64,000 nt of DNA, from contig CAAGHH010000001.1 of assembly GCA_900769615.1 (NCBI GenBank), positions 200,733-264,732 of the forward strand, given 5' to 3'. Source of the stretch: Selenomonadales bacterium (lineage in GTDB: Bacteria; Bacillota; Negativicutes; Selenomonadales; Selenomonadaceae). Within the stretch, counting starts at the first letter, position 1. Each line of letters begins with the position of its first letter. Positions 1-8,238 of this stretch are shown here, piece after piece. A program made the translations under genes and the position numbers. Below the pieces are notes generated by a model. The model was not told where the DNA came from, made no database searches, and saw only the letters and a program-made list of their open reading frames with translations.

Positions 1-2
1 AA

Positions 3-2006
3 GAAGAACGTTATCATAAAGTAGTTGATCTTTGGTCAAAAGCTACGGATGATGTCGCTGATGCCATGATGGATAACATGGATGCATTCAATCCAATCTT
101 TATGATGGCTGACTCTGGTGCTCGTGGTAATAAGCAGCAGATGCGTCAGCTCGCTGGTATGCGTGGTCTTATGGCTGATCCATCAGGTAAGATTATCGAC
201 CTGCCTATTACGGCTAACTTCCGCGAAGGGCTTTCCGTATCTGATTACTTCATTTCTTCGCATGGTGCTCGTAAAGGTTTGGCTGATACCGCATTGCGTA
301 CAGCTGACTCCGGTTATTTGACTCGTCGTTTGGTTGACGTTGCTCAGGATGTTATTGTTCGTGAGGAAGACTGCGATATTTCAACGCTCAACTTGGTTCA
401 GGCTCGGGCTCGTTTGGCTGAATCGACCTTTGATGCTTTGGAAATCTTAAATGACAGTCTGATGGGACGTCTGTTAGGTGCAGATATTATCGATCCAGAC
501 ACGAAGGAAGTTGTTTTAGCGCGTGATACAATTTTAGATGAAGAAAAACTGGCTATTATTGGCGAGAAGAATATTCGTGAAATAATGGTCCGCGGTTCAT
601 CGCTGGCATCAGAAGCTGCTATCAGTAATGCTATGATTACGGAAGCTATTGAGCTTGGTGAACCTGATGCGGCAAAACGGGCTAAGATAAAAGACTCGAT
701 GCTGCATGAAATGAGCGGCAAAGAAGTTACGCGCGACGTAGTTTCACTTGCTGGTGATACGGTTATTGCAGCTGGTGAGAAACTTGATGCTGAGGCTATT
801 AACGCTGTACTGTCATCTGATGCTAAAGAAATTCGTGTCCGCAACAACAATGTTCGTGGTATCGAAGTTGAAGCTATCAAGGAAGGTGACGGTATCATCG
901 AGTCGCTGGCTGAACGTATTGTTGGTCGTGTGCTGGCTGAAAATATTGATGATCCTGAAACTGGCGAGCGTATTGCTTCCATCAATGATACTGTTGATGA
1001 AGTTTTGGCCGAGCGGATTGAAAAGGTTCGCGATCGAGTATCTATTCGCAGTGTACTTACTTGTAAGTCACAGTTTGGTGTCTGCATCAAGTGCTATGGT
1101 CGTGATTTGGCTAATCAGGCTGAGGTTGAAATCGGCGAAGCTGTTGGTATTATCGCCGCTCAGTCCATCGGTGAGCCGGGTACTCAGCTTACGATGCGTA
1201 CCTTCCACTCTGGCGGTGTTGCTGGTGACGATATCACTCAGGGTCTGCCACGTGTCGAAGAATTGTTCGAAGCTCGTAAACCGAAACATCATGCAATTAT
1301 TGCTGAAATTGAAGGTCGGGCTGAGGTTGAAGACACTGGTAAGGGTCTCAGCAAGGTTACGATTGTGCCGGATGAAGGCGAAGCTAGAGAATATGCTATC
1401 CCGTATGGTGCTAGATTGGCAGCTAAACAGGGTATGCATTTGAAACCTGGCGATAAGCTCACAGAAGGTTCAGTCAACCCGCATGATATATTGCGAGTTT
1501 GCGGTTTGCAGGCAACTCAACGTTATTTGGTATACGAAGTACAGAAGGTATACAAATCACAGGGTGTTGAAATCAATGATAAGCATATCGAGGTTATGGT
1601 TCGTCAGATGCTCCATAAGGTTAAGATTGAAGAATCTGGCAGCACTGATTTCCTGCCGGGTGAATATATTGATATTAACCAATTCGAGACGTCTAACACG
1701 AAGGCTATCGAGGAAGGCGGCGAACCAGCTGTAGCTAAACCGATCCTTTTGGGTATTACGAAAGCATCACTGGCTACGGATTCCTTTATGTCAGCGGCTT
1801 CCTTCCAGGAGACGACACGGGTACTTACTGATGCTGCTATTAAGGGCAAGGTTGATCCGCTGATTGGTCTTAAGGAAAATGTTATCATTGGTAAACTCAT
1901 TCCAGCTGGTACTGGCATGAGCCGTTATCGCAATTTGAAGATTGTTGATAATGAGCCAAAGGCTAGTGTCGCTGAAGTAACTGAGTTACCGGTAGCTGAT
2001 GTCTGA
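3..2006 (+). CDS. rpoC: DNA-directed RNA polymerase subunit beta' (C-terminal part)
   Basis: This is the 3' part of rpoC, the largest catalytic subunit of RNA polymerase; the reading frame is open from base 3, so the start lies outside the window and about 667 residues are present. What shows it: the second zinc-binding cysteine cluster (C in EEDCDIS, then CKSQFGVCIKC), followed by AAQSIGEPGTQLTMRTFH of the trigger-loop region and the conserved GLPRVEELFEARKPK segment. The protein ends normally after an acidic tail, with a strong terminator behind it. No ribosomal protein gene follows; an AraC regulator lies convergently instead. Nothing in the visible part is unusual. Confidence 0.98.
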   Translation, partial: EERYHKVVDLWSKATDDVADAMMDNMDAFNPIFMMADSGARGNKQQMRQLAGMRGLMADPSGKIIDLPITANFREGLSVSDYFISSHGARKGLADTALRTADSGYLTRRLVDVAQDVIVREEDCDISTLNLVQARARLAESTFDALEILNDSLMGRLLGADIIDPDTKEVVLARDTILDEEKLAIIGEKNIREIMVRGSSLASEAAISNAMITEAIELGEPDAAKRAKIKDSMLHEMSGKEVTRDVVSLAGDTVIAAGEKLDAEAINAVLSSDAKEIRVRNNNVRGIEVEAIKEGDGIIESLAERIVGRVLAENIDDPETGERIASINDTVDEVLAERIEKVRDRVSIRSVLTCKSQFGVCIKCYGRDLANQAEVEIGEAVGIIAAQSIGEPGTQLTMRTFHSGGVAGDDITQGLPRVEELFEARKPKHHAIIAEIEGRAEVEDTGKGLSKVTIVPDEGEAREYAIPYGARLAAKQGMHLKPGDKLTEGSVNPHDILRVCGLQATQRYLVYEVQKVYKSQGVEINDKHIEVMVRQMLHKVKIEESGSTDFLPGEYIDINQFETSNTKAIEEGGEPAVAKPILLGITKASLATDSFMSAASFQETTRVLTDAAIKGKVDPLIGLKENVIIGKLIPAGTGMSRYRNLKIVDNEPKASVAEVTELPVADV

Positions 2007-2075
2007 TATAAATGTAATAAAAAATAAAGCCTTTTATCAGGTAGTTTATTTTAGGATTTTTGATTTTTGAAAAAT

Positions 2076-2112
2076 ACGGCATAGTCGTTGCTTGCGGCTA
2101 TGCCGTTTTTTT
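2076..2112 (+). terminator. Rho-independent terminator after rpoC
   Basis: A perfect 9-bp stem (ACGGCATAG at 2076-2084 with CTATGCCGT at 2098-2106) is followed by seven T. It closes the rpo operon. The opposite strand lacks a comparable T run, so the convergent AraC gene is probably not served by it. Confidence 0.9.
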
Positions 2113-2168
2113 ATATTACTAACCAAACAGGTTACAATCTTGAACCTTTCGTAAGCAGATAAAAAAGT

Positions 2169-3032
2169 TTAATTATTTTGTAGATAATGCTGGCGATAAT
2201 TACGCGGTGAGCAGTGAAACATTTCTTTAAACGCGCGGGAAAAGGTTGAGTAATCAGCAAAACCTGTTTCGTGACAAATTTGGGTAATGGTGCGGTCGGT
2301 TTTTAAGAGGTCGCGCGCTAAAAGCAGTCGTTTGCTGCGGATATATTGGTGAATACCATAGCCAGTGTCAGCTTTAAATTTGCGCATTAGATAAAATTTG
2401 CTGATAAAGACAATATTGGCTAAGACATCTACCGTAAGATTATCCGCTAAATGTTCATTTATATAAGATATTATCGTTTGTATTTTGCTATCATAAGCAG
2501 CATTATTTAAAATGGTTAATTCATGCTGGGCTAATGAGCGGTTCAGTAAAATCATAAATTCAATAAACAGAATTTCAGTATAAAGACCATTAGCGAAACC
2601 TTGGCTATGGGCAGTTTTTTCTAATTTATCCATGTGAAAGAGCAGATCGTGACTGGTTCCGGGAAGCTGGTGCATAACGCTGCCAGTTGCTTTTGCTTGC
2701 TGGAAGCAATTGGCAAGATTGACTTTTTCCGAAGTTTGTTGCCAGCGATTTAAAAACTCAGGATCAATATAGATAACGATACGTTCATAGCTTTTGGCTA
2801 AAGAATGGAATACTGGGCGATGAATTTCACCGGCAGTTACGAATACAATGTCGCCAGCCTGCAAACGATAATTTTTGCCTTCTATTATATAATCTACATC
2901 GCCGTCGAGAAACAGAATTATTTTGTGAAAATCATGGTAGTGAAAGGGAATGGGTTTGGTAATGTTATCATTTAGACGAAAAACCCGAAAATCGCTAAAT
3001 AGATAGCCTTTTTTAGTATATTCTGGCATCAA
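2169..3032 (-). CDS. AraC family transcriptional regulator with N-terminal cupin domain
   Basis: A 287-residue regulator on the minus strand. The first ~110 residues look like an AraC-type cupin sensor (HYHDFHKIILFLDGDVDYI, then YRLQAGDIVFVTAGEIHRP, the typical double-stranded beta-helix turn). The last ~100 residues carry the paired helix-turn-helix of the family (NLTVDVLANIVFISKFYLMR, then TITQICHETGFADYSTFSRAFK, ending SPRNYRQHY). The family usually senses a small metabolite, often a sugar, and controls neighbouring genes. Here the gene stands alone between rpoC and a small DapF-like gene, so its target cannot be deduced. It may start at 3029, the second of two adjacent ATG codons. Confidence 0.93.
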   Translation of the reverse strand: MMPEYTKKGYLFSDFRVFRLNDNITKPIPFHYHDFHKIILFLDGDVDYIIEGKNYRLQAGDIVFVTAGEIHRPVFHSLAKSYERIVIYIDPEFLNRWQQTSEKVNLANCFQQAKATGSVMHQLPGTSHDLLFHMDKLEKTAHSQGFANGLYTEILFIEFMILLNRSLAQHELTILNNAAYDSKIQTIISYINEHLADNLTVDVLANIVFISKFYLMRKFKADTGYGIHQYIRSKRLLLARDLLKTDRTITQICHETGFADYSTFSRAFKEMFHCSPRNYRQHYLQNN

Positions 3033-3180
3033 ATTTCCTCCTAAACAGTGTTGTTATTCATTCTAGTACATTATTTGCAATATTTAAAGCATAAATTAAT
3101 ATTTTATTGCAAAATAAGTATTGCTATAATAAATGCAGATAGCGAGTTAAGAATTGCAACTAAGCGTAAGGAAAGGTACG

Positions 3181-3513
3181 GTGCTTATAATGCTTTTGAC
3201 AGAAGTTTTCATTATAGACAATAAAGAAATTATGATCATAGATGCTAAAAAAGGTTTTATTCCTAGTGCCAGCAGTGTCAGGATATTAGCTGACCGCCGT
3301 TTAGGCGTTGGGGCAGACCGTATCTTGGTGGTGTTAAATGCCGGAGCTGGGGCTGAATATAGAGTATATAATCGAGCAGGTGAATTGGTTAACATGACGG
3401 CTGCGGATTATAAGGCTTTAGCGAGCAAAATACCAGCTTTTGAGGTGCGTCTTACGGATTATTTTGTTGATGTCCTGCTTAAGGCTGAGGTAAAAGCAAG
3501 AAAAGCTAGTTGA
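3181..3513 (+). CDS. small DapF-like protein lacking the catalytic cysteine region
   Basis: A 110-residue protein. I start it at GTG 3181 because AAGGAAAGG lies at 3168-3176; an ATG at 3190 is possible. The sequence resembles the N-terminal part of diaminopimelate epimerase: IDNKEIMIIDAKKG, then ILADRRLGVGADRILVV (compare the DapF motif CDRRFGIGAD), then AEYRVYNRAGELVNM, where DapF has FRIFNADGSEVEMCGNG. The MCGNG box with the catalytic cysteine is replaced by NMTAADYKALA and the second half is absent. An active epimerase needs two cysteines from two half-domains, so this is not an enzyme of that kind. It may be a degenerate paralogue or a repurposed fold. A terminator follows directly. Confidence 0.6.
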   Translation: MLIMLLTEVFIIDNKEIMIIDAKKGFIPSASSVRILADRRLGVGADRILVVLNAGAGAEYRVYNRAGELVNMTAADYKALASKIPAFEVRLTDYFVDVLLKAEVKARKAS

Positions 3514-3525
3514 AATTAATTTGGA

Positions 3526-3566
3526 CAGACTGTTTAGTACAATTTACTGGGCAGTCTGGTTTTTTT
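3526..3566 (+). terminator. Rho-independent terminator
   Basis: CAGACTG (3526-3532) pairs with CAGTCTG (3552-3558) and is followed by GTTTTTTT. It separates the DapF-like gene from the htpG promoter. Confidence 0.75.
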
Positions 3567-3576
3567 ATAAAAGATT

Positions 3577-3605
3577 TTGACTTTTTGATATTTATGTCGT
3601 ATACT
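3577..3605 (+). promoter_or_regulatory. sigma-A-type promoter of htpG
   Basis: TTGACT at 3577-3582 and TATACT at 3600-3605 are separated by exactly 17 bp. The CIRCE operator begins 14 bp after the -10 box, so it covers the expected transcription start. Confidence 0.85.
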
Positions 3606-3618
3606 ATGTCATAAAGGT

Positions 3619-3645
3619 TTAGCACTCAAGACTATAGAGTGCTAA
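3619..3645 (+). promoter_or_regulatory. CIRCE element (HrcA operator)
   Basis: TTAGCACTC at 3619-3627, a 9-bp spacer, then GAGTGCTAA at 3637-3645: a perfect match to the CIRCE consensus. CIRCE is bound by the heat-shock repressor HrcA. The position just downstream of the -10 box supports direct repression of htpG. Confidence 0.97.
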
Positions 3646-3681
3646 GAAAGTAAATTGTTGTTATAAGAGAGGCAGATAATA

Positions 3682-5646
3682 ATGGCAAAAGAAACGCATG
3701 AATTTCAAGCAGAAACCAAACAGCTGTTGGATCTTATGATTCACTCGATTTATACTAATCATGAAATCTTTTTGCGGGAACTTATTTCCAATGCATCAGA
3801 TGCAATAGATAAAGTGCACTTTGCAAGTCTCACTAATCGGGAGATTTTAGAGGGTGACGATAAATTTGAAATTTATCTTGAGCCTGATGCTGAAGCACAC
3901 ACTTTGACGATTGCTGATAATGGTATTGGTATGAGTCGCGAGGAAGTAATCGAAAATATTGGTACAATTGCTAAATCTGGTACTAAGGCTTTTATGGAAC
4001 AGTTAAAGAAAGCTAAAGAAGCCAGTGAAAATGGTGAAAACAGCACCGATAAAGATCTTATAGGTCAGTTTGGTGTAGGGTTCTATTCGGCTTTTATGGT
4101 AGCTGATGATGTTATCATTGAAACGCGCAAAGCTGGGGAAGAGCAAGCAACTCGCTGGGAATCTAAAGGTGATGGTTCCTATACCATTGAAGATTGCGAC
4201 AAAGAAAAGCGTGGTACGACAATTACGATTAAACTAGGCAAGGATTTTTATGGCGATGAAGCCGAAGAAAATTATACGGATACCTATAAGCTGGAAAGTC
4301 TGGTTAAAAAATATTCAGATTATGTCCGCTATCCGATTAAAATGAATTTTACCTTTGAAGAAACGCCGAAGGATGCAGATGGCAAGGAAATAGAAGGCGC
4401 TGAAAAGGTAAAGAAGATTGAGCTGCGGACGCTTAACTCCATGCAGCCACTGTGGACTAAAAACAAATCAGATATAAAAGATGAAGAATATGAAGAATTC
4501 TTCAAAAATCAATTTCATGAGTGGGAAAAACCGATGGAGGTTTTCCATACTCATGCCGAAGGCTCGGTTGAATATACTGCTTTGTTAGCTATTCCGGCTC
4601 ATGCACCGTTTAATCTGTATCATACGGATTATGAGCCAGGCTTGCAGCTTTATTCACGGCATGTATTTATCATGGATAAATGTAAAGATCTACTGCCGGA
4701 TTATTTGCGGTTTATGAAAGGTCTGGTAGATTCGCCAGATTTGTCGCTTAATATTTCGCGTGAACTGTTGCAGCAGAGCCGTGAGCTTAAAGTTATCGGC
4801 AAGGCTTTAGAGAAAAATATCTTGAAAACGCTTGGCCGCAAGATGAAAAATAAACGCGAGGATTATGAAAAGTTCTGGAATGAATATGGTAAATCCTTAA
4901 AAATTGGTGTTTACAACAGCATGTATGCTGGCAGTGATACGATAGATAAATTAAAAGATTTGCTGCTGTTCTTAAGCTCCAAGGACGAAAAGCTGGTTTC
5001 GCTTAAAGAATATGTGGAGAGAATGCCGGAAAGTCAAAAGAAAATTTATTATGCAACGGCTAAGGATAAAGCAACTATCGAGAGTCTGCCACAGATGGAA
5101 ACATTGCGGGATAAAGGCATCGAGGTATTGTATTTACTAGATCCAGTTGATGAGTTCTGTATTGAGACATTGCGTGAATATGAAGGCAAGACGTTCCATT
5201 CGATAAGCCGAGGCGATCTTGATTTAGATGATGCTGAAAGTCAGGAAGTAAAGAAAGAAACGGAAGACATTCAAAAGAAAAATGATGACTTAATGAAAGA
5301 CATCAAAGAGGCTTTAGGCGATAAAGTAGCAAATGTTAAAGTTTCTTCCCGTCTAAAATCAAGTGCGGTCTGCTTGGTAGCTGATGAAGCTGGTCCGTCT
5401 CTTTCGATGGAGCAGACATTTGCTGAGATGAATAATCCTATGTTCAAGGCACAGCGAATCCTGGAAATCAATCCGCATCATGAGCTGTTCACGCGTTTAC
5501 AGACATTGCATAATGCTGGCAAGGATAGTCAGGAATTTAAAGATTATTGTGATCTTTTGTATACGCAGGCATTGCTGATAGAAGGAATTTTACCGGAAAA
5601 TCCAGTCGATTTTGCTAATAAGCTGGCAAAATTAATGGCTAAATAA
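3682..5646 (+). CDS. htpG: molecular chaperone HtpG (Hsp90)
   Basis: A 654-residue cytosolic Hsp90 chaperone that uses ATP to remodel client proteins. The N-terminal GHKL ATPase is clear: the opening ETKQLLDLMIHSIYTNHEIF, LISNASDA (Asn that coordinates Mg), DNGIGM, IGQFGVGFYSAFMVAD and the glycine-rich lid. The middle domain carries LNISRELLQQSRELKVI, and the C-terminal dimerisation domain ends in NPVDFANKLAKLMAK. The start is ATG 3682 after a purine-rich AGAGAGGCAG. A CIRCE operator in the promoter predicts repression by HrcA. That is notable because B. subtilis htpG is not a CIRCE gene. Confidence 0.98.
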   Translation: MAKETHEFQAETKQLLDLMIHSIYTNHEIFLRELISNASDAIDKVHFASLTNREILEGDDKFEIYLEPDAEAHTLTIADNGIGMSREEVIENIGTIAKSGTKAFMEQLKKAKEASENGENSTDKDLIGQFGVGFYSAFMVADDVIIETRKAGEEQATRWESKGDGSYTIEDCDKEKRGTTITIKLGKDFYGDEAEENYTDTYKLESLVKKYSDYVRYPIKMNFTFEETPKDADGKEIEGAEKVKKIELRTLNSMQPLWTKNKSDIKDEEYEEFFKNQFHEWEKPMEVFHTHAEGSVEYTALLAIPAHAPFNLYHTDYEPGLQLYSRHVFIMDKCKDLLPDYLRFMKGLVDSPDLSLNISRELLQQSRELKVIGKALEKNILKTLGRKMKNKREDYEKFWNEYGKSLKIGVYNSMYAGSDTIDKLKDLLLFLSSKDEKLVSLKEYVERMPESQKKIYYATAKDKATIESLPQMETLRDKGIEVLYLLDPVDEFCIETLREYEGKTFHSISRGDLDLDDAESQEVKKETEDIQKKNDDLMKDIKEALGDKVANVKVSSRLKSSAVCLVADEAGPSLSMEQTFAEMNNPMFKAQRILEINPHHELFTRLQTLHNAGKDSQEFKDYCDLLYTQALLIEGILPENPVDFANKLAKLMAK

Positions 5647-5682
5647 GATCCAAAAGCAATTGATTGATTGCTGAAATAAAAG

Positions 5683-5749
5683 AAAACCTGTGAAAACTGC
5701 TTAATTGGAAAATGCAAGATTAAGTCAGTTAAAAGCAGGTTTTTTTTTG
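5683..5749 (+). terminator. Rho-independent terminator after htpG
   Basis: A bipartite stem: AAAACCTG (5683-5690) pairs with CAGGTTTT (5736-5743), and nested AACTGCTTAA pairs with TTAAGTCAGTT. A run of nine T follows. Confidence 0.8.
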
Positions 5750-5865
5750 CCTTTGTCGAATATGAAAAATATGCATTAAGTTTATGTATAAAAAGACTAA
5801 TAAAGCATATTATACTAAACTTGTATACGTGATAATATAAAGAGAAATGTATGGAGGGATATACC

Positions 5866-6612
5866 ATGGTAATGCAGCCAACGAAAACTGACTTTGATGT
5901 TATGATTGAAAAATTAGTGGACTTGGGTGATCAGATGCAGATGGAAGGTCACAATAAGGATGCTAAGAAACTGGAAGCTGCTGTAGAGCTGCTGACTTGG
6001 GCTGAGGAACATATGAATAGTGACATACTTACATGTATAGAAAATCGTCACAGCACGCGTAAATTTAAGCAGGATAAAGTAGCCGATGAGTTATTGGAAA
6101 GCGTTGTTTTAGCTGGTCGTCAGGCACCCAGTGGCAAAAATAAACAGCAAAATCATTTCCTGGTAATAAGAGATAAGGATGTTATCAATAAACTTATCAT
6201 GCTGGTAAAAGATGAATTTGCTAAAATGGAGGTTACTCCGGAAAATGAAGATGATATCGGCGGTTCAATAACATTAGCTAAAAAAGGCAAATATGATTTT
6301 TGTTACAATGCACCGGTACTCATTGTGGTAGCCAATCAGGAAAATTATGGCAATAATATTGCTGATGTCAGCTGTGCTATGCAGAATATGATGCTGGCAG
6401 CCAATGCGCTTAATCTTGGCAGCTGCTGGATAAATCAGTTACGCTGGTTAAATGATAATCAGGTTATTAATGATTATTTGTATAGCCTTGGTATGCGTGA
6501 GGGGGAAAAAGTATATGCATCGCTGGCCGTAGGTTATGCTGATAGCGCTAGCGGACTGCCTAATCGTAAGGCGCTCAGGATGCAAGGTAATAGTGTTCGT
6601 TATATTGGCTAA
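5866..6612 (+). CDS. nitroreductase family protein
   Basis: A flavin-dependent nitroreductase-fold protein, 248 residues from ATG 5866. I chose that start because GGAGGG at 5852-5857 serves it; the upstream ATG at 5851 is part of that site. An N-terminal stretch of ~50 residues (DFDVMIEKLVDLGDQM and on, helical) precedes the nitroreductase core. The core begins at ILTCIENRHSTRKFKQDKV (the FMN phosphate-binding RxSxRxF motif) and continues with GRQAPSGKNKQQNHFLVI and LGSCWINQLR. These proteins usually reduce nitro or quinone compounds with NAD(P)H. The natural substrate cannot be read from the sequence. It is monocistronic. Confidence 0.9.
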   Translation: MVMQPTKTDFDVMIEKLVDLGDQMQMEGHNKDAKKLEAAVELLTWAEEHMNSDILTCIENRHSTRKFKQDKVADELLESVVLAGRQAPSGKNKQQNHFLVIRDKDVINKLIMLVKDEFAKMEVTPENEDDIGGSITLAKKGKYDFCYNAPVLIVVANQENYGNNIADVSCAMQNMMLAANALNLGSCWINQLRWLNDNQVINDYLYSLGMREGEKVYASLAVGYADSASGLPNRKALRMQGNSVRYIG

Positions 6613-6632
6613 AACATAGTGATGGTGGATTG

Positions 6633-6845
6633 ATGGCGCTTAATAAGCGAGGAAAGGGCATAATACTGGCGCTGCTCGGTGGCAGCTTTGGGGGTGGTTC
6701 CGGTGTCGCTTGGCAGTATTTATTGCAAGATTGCGGGTTTGCTACGATATTATCGGTTTGGTTATTAGGGCAGTCATTTGAGCTAATGGACATGATTGGC
6801 AGTTTATGTATACTTATTACGGTATTTATTTTAGCCAAACGTTAA
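6633..6845 (+). pseudogene. EamA/DMT-family transporter remnant with internal deletion
   Basis: A 70-codon reading frame that joins the start of a drug/metabolite transporter (KGIILALLGGSFGGGSGVAWQYL, first membrane helix) to what looks like its last helices (ATILSVWLLGQSFELMD, then GSLCILITVFILAKR). EamA proteins are normally about 280-300 residues with ten helices. Here some 200 residues in the middle are missing, while the frame is kept. The gene can no longer make a transporter. It lies 20 bp after the nitroreductase gene, so the two may once have been one operon. Confidence 0.7.
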
Positions 6846-6872
6846 AATTTGATAACTTTAGGGTATAATAAA

Positions 6873-6901
6873 TTGACATCATTTTAGGCACGTGCTATTA
6901 T
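6873..6901 (+). promoter_or_regulatory. promoter of the HMA/P-type ATPase operon
   Basis: TTGACA (6873-6878) and TATTAT (6896-6901) with a 17-bp spacer, about 90 bp before the first gene of the operon. Confidence 0.75.
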
Positions 6902-6993
6902 TGTAGAGTGATAAAAGATAAAGATAATACTTATCAATGCAGAACGAAAATATTCTGCCATTTATCACTAAAAATTATCGAGGAGGAGTTAAA

Positions 6994-7200
6994 ATGTTTC
7001 AGAAGACAGATTTTTGGATTGGTTTAGCTGTAGGTGCGGTAGCTGGTATTTTTGGTTATCGTTTCATGCAGGAGCGTGAGCAGCAGATGGCAGCTTTGCA
7101 GCAGGCAGCACCAGCTGCTGAATTGCCAGTAGCTGAACTTCAGCGTCAAAAAGAAGAGCTTGAAGATTTAATTGCAGCTCAGGAAGCTAAGAAAAACTGA
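6994..7200 (+). CDS. small single-span membrane protein
   Basis: A 68-residue protein starting at ATG 6994 after GAGGAGG. Residues ~7-24 form one membrane helix (WIGLAVGAVAGIFGYRFM). Then comes an Ala/Gln-rich linker and a short acidic/basic coiled segment (LQRQKEELEDLIAAQEAKKN). It is the first gene of the cluster that leads to a P-type ATPase and so may be an accessory or assembly factor of that pump. I do not recognise a named family. Confidence 0.75.
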   Translation: MFQKTDFWIGLAVGAVAGIFGYRFMQEREQQMAALQQAAPAAELPVAELQRQKEELEDLIAAQEAKKN

Positions 7201-7229
7201 TTTTCTTGCTAGCAAAGCAACAAGGAGGG

Positions 7230-7260
7230 AGACTGCCAGAGATTTTTTGGCAGTCTCTTT
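7230..7260 (+). terminator. intercistronic hairpin, possible attenuator
   Basis: AGACTGCCA (7230-7238) pairs perfectly with TGGCAGTCT (7248-7256). Only a short T-rich tail (CTTTC) follows. It lies between the first and second genes of the P-type ATPase operon and could lower expression of the downstream genes. Confidence 0.55.
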
Positions 7261-7286
7261 CTGCAAAAACAGGAGGGAACATTGGC

Positions 7287-7586
7287 GTGAGCTTAATAGG
7301 AAGTTTTCAGATTCCTACCACGGCTTTGGATTTATTTATCCGGTCAGTAGAGATATCATCATATATACCCGGCAGAGTGAGGCTGCATAGCAAAAAATTA
7401 GTTAATAATCCTGATTTGGAGCAACAGGTAAAAGCGCAGTTAGGGGCTTTTGCTGAGTTAGATGAGATTGAAACGAGTACAGTTACTGGCTCGATACTTA
7501 TTAAATACAAGCCGGAGCAGCTACAAAAAAATGCTGAATTGCGCAAGGTAGAGGATTATATCAAAATGAACGCAAGGAGGAAATAA
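7287..7586 (+). CDS. HMA-like (HMA_2) small protein
   Basis: A 99-residue protein. Start GTG 7287 is set by GGAGGG at 7272-7277. The core (SSYIPGRVRLHSKKLVNNPDLEQQV, then GSILIKYKP) follows the beta-alpha-beta pattern of HMA_2-type domains that accompany some P1B ATPases. It lacks the CxxC metal site of classical heavy-metal-associated domains. It is followed after 4 bp by a second HMA-like protein, then by the ATPase. I infer an accessory role in metal transport or regulation of the pump. Confidence 0.7.
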   Translation: MSLIGSFQIPTTALDLFIRSVEISSYIPGRVRLHSKKLVNNPDLEQQVKAQLGAFAELDEIETSTVTGSILIKYKPEQLQKNAELRKVEDYIKMNARRK

Positions 7587-7590
7587 TAAT

Positions 7591-8238
7591 ATGTCCTATG
7601 TTTCAGGATTTATGATGGGAGCCGCGATAGGCAAAAGTATTCGCCAAATGTTTGAAAGCAGCGAAACGGCAGCTATAAAAGCTAAGGGGCGAGCTGCTGC
7701 AATAAAACCAGTCGAACCTTTGGCTTTGGTGGCTAAAACTGCTGGCAGAAGGCGTTATCGGGCAGTGATGTCGCCGGCTTTAGCCAAGTTATTAGAGGAA
7801 AAACTTAATAAGTTAAATTTTTTGTTAAGCGTTAAGATTAATGCTGTCAGCGGCAGCTTGCTTTTTACTTACGACCCAGCTGACGAAATAAAGATGGATG
7901 CCTTAGCCGCTTGGATGAAGAATCATGTATTTACACCACAGACTGGTAATGGTAAAAATACCAAAGTTACTATGATTAAAAAGGATGCTGAACTGGAGCC
8001 TAATATGCCGGCTGAGGCACATGCTGGCAGTATTACGCGCAGTATTCGCAATATGGCACGTTCCTTTAGTGCCTGGATAAAGGATCATACTTGTGGCTGG
8101 TTTGATATAAGCTCAATAGCGTCGCTGATGTTTTTATTCCGCGGGCTGCGCAAGATGATTTTAACTAAGCAATATCCGTCGGGAGCGCAGATGCTTTGGT
8201 GGGCGTTGTCATTAATGAGAGGATGGCGTACTGTATGA
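7591..8238 (+). CDS. HMA_2-like protein with N-terminal glycine-rich membrane-type segment
   Basis: A 215-residue protein. It opens with MSYVSGFMMGAAIGKSIRQMF, a short hydrophobic segment often seen in small proteins next to such pumps. A central domain (RRRYRAVMSPALAKLLEEKL, then SGSLLFTYDP) resembles the HMA_2 fold of the preceding gene, and a C-terminal hydrophobic stretch follows (IASLMFLFRGLRKMI). The stop codon overlaps the ATG of the ATPase gene (ATGA), so translation is probably coupled. No CxxC pair is present. The role is inferred from context only. Confidence 0.7.
   Translation: MSYVSGFMMGAAIGKSIRQMFESSETAAIKAKGRAAAIKPVEPLALVAKTAGRRRYRAVMSPALAKLLEEKLNKLNFLLSVKINAVSGSLLFTYDPADEIKMDALAAWMKNHVFTPQTGNGKNTKVTMIKKDAELEPNMPAEAHAGSITRSIRNMARSFSAWIKDHTCGWFDISSIASLMFLFRGLRKMILTKQYPSGAQMLWWALSLMRGWRTV

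Noticed and set aside
398..1439. Long antisense reading frames opposite rpoC
   Set aside because: They are Ser/Ile-rich shadows of the rpoC codons, without ribosome sites or recognisable domains.
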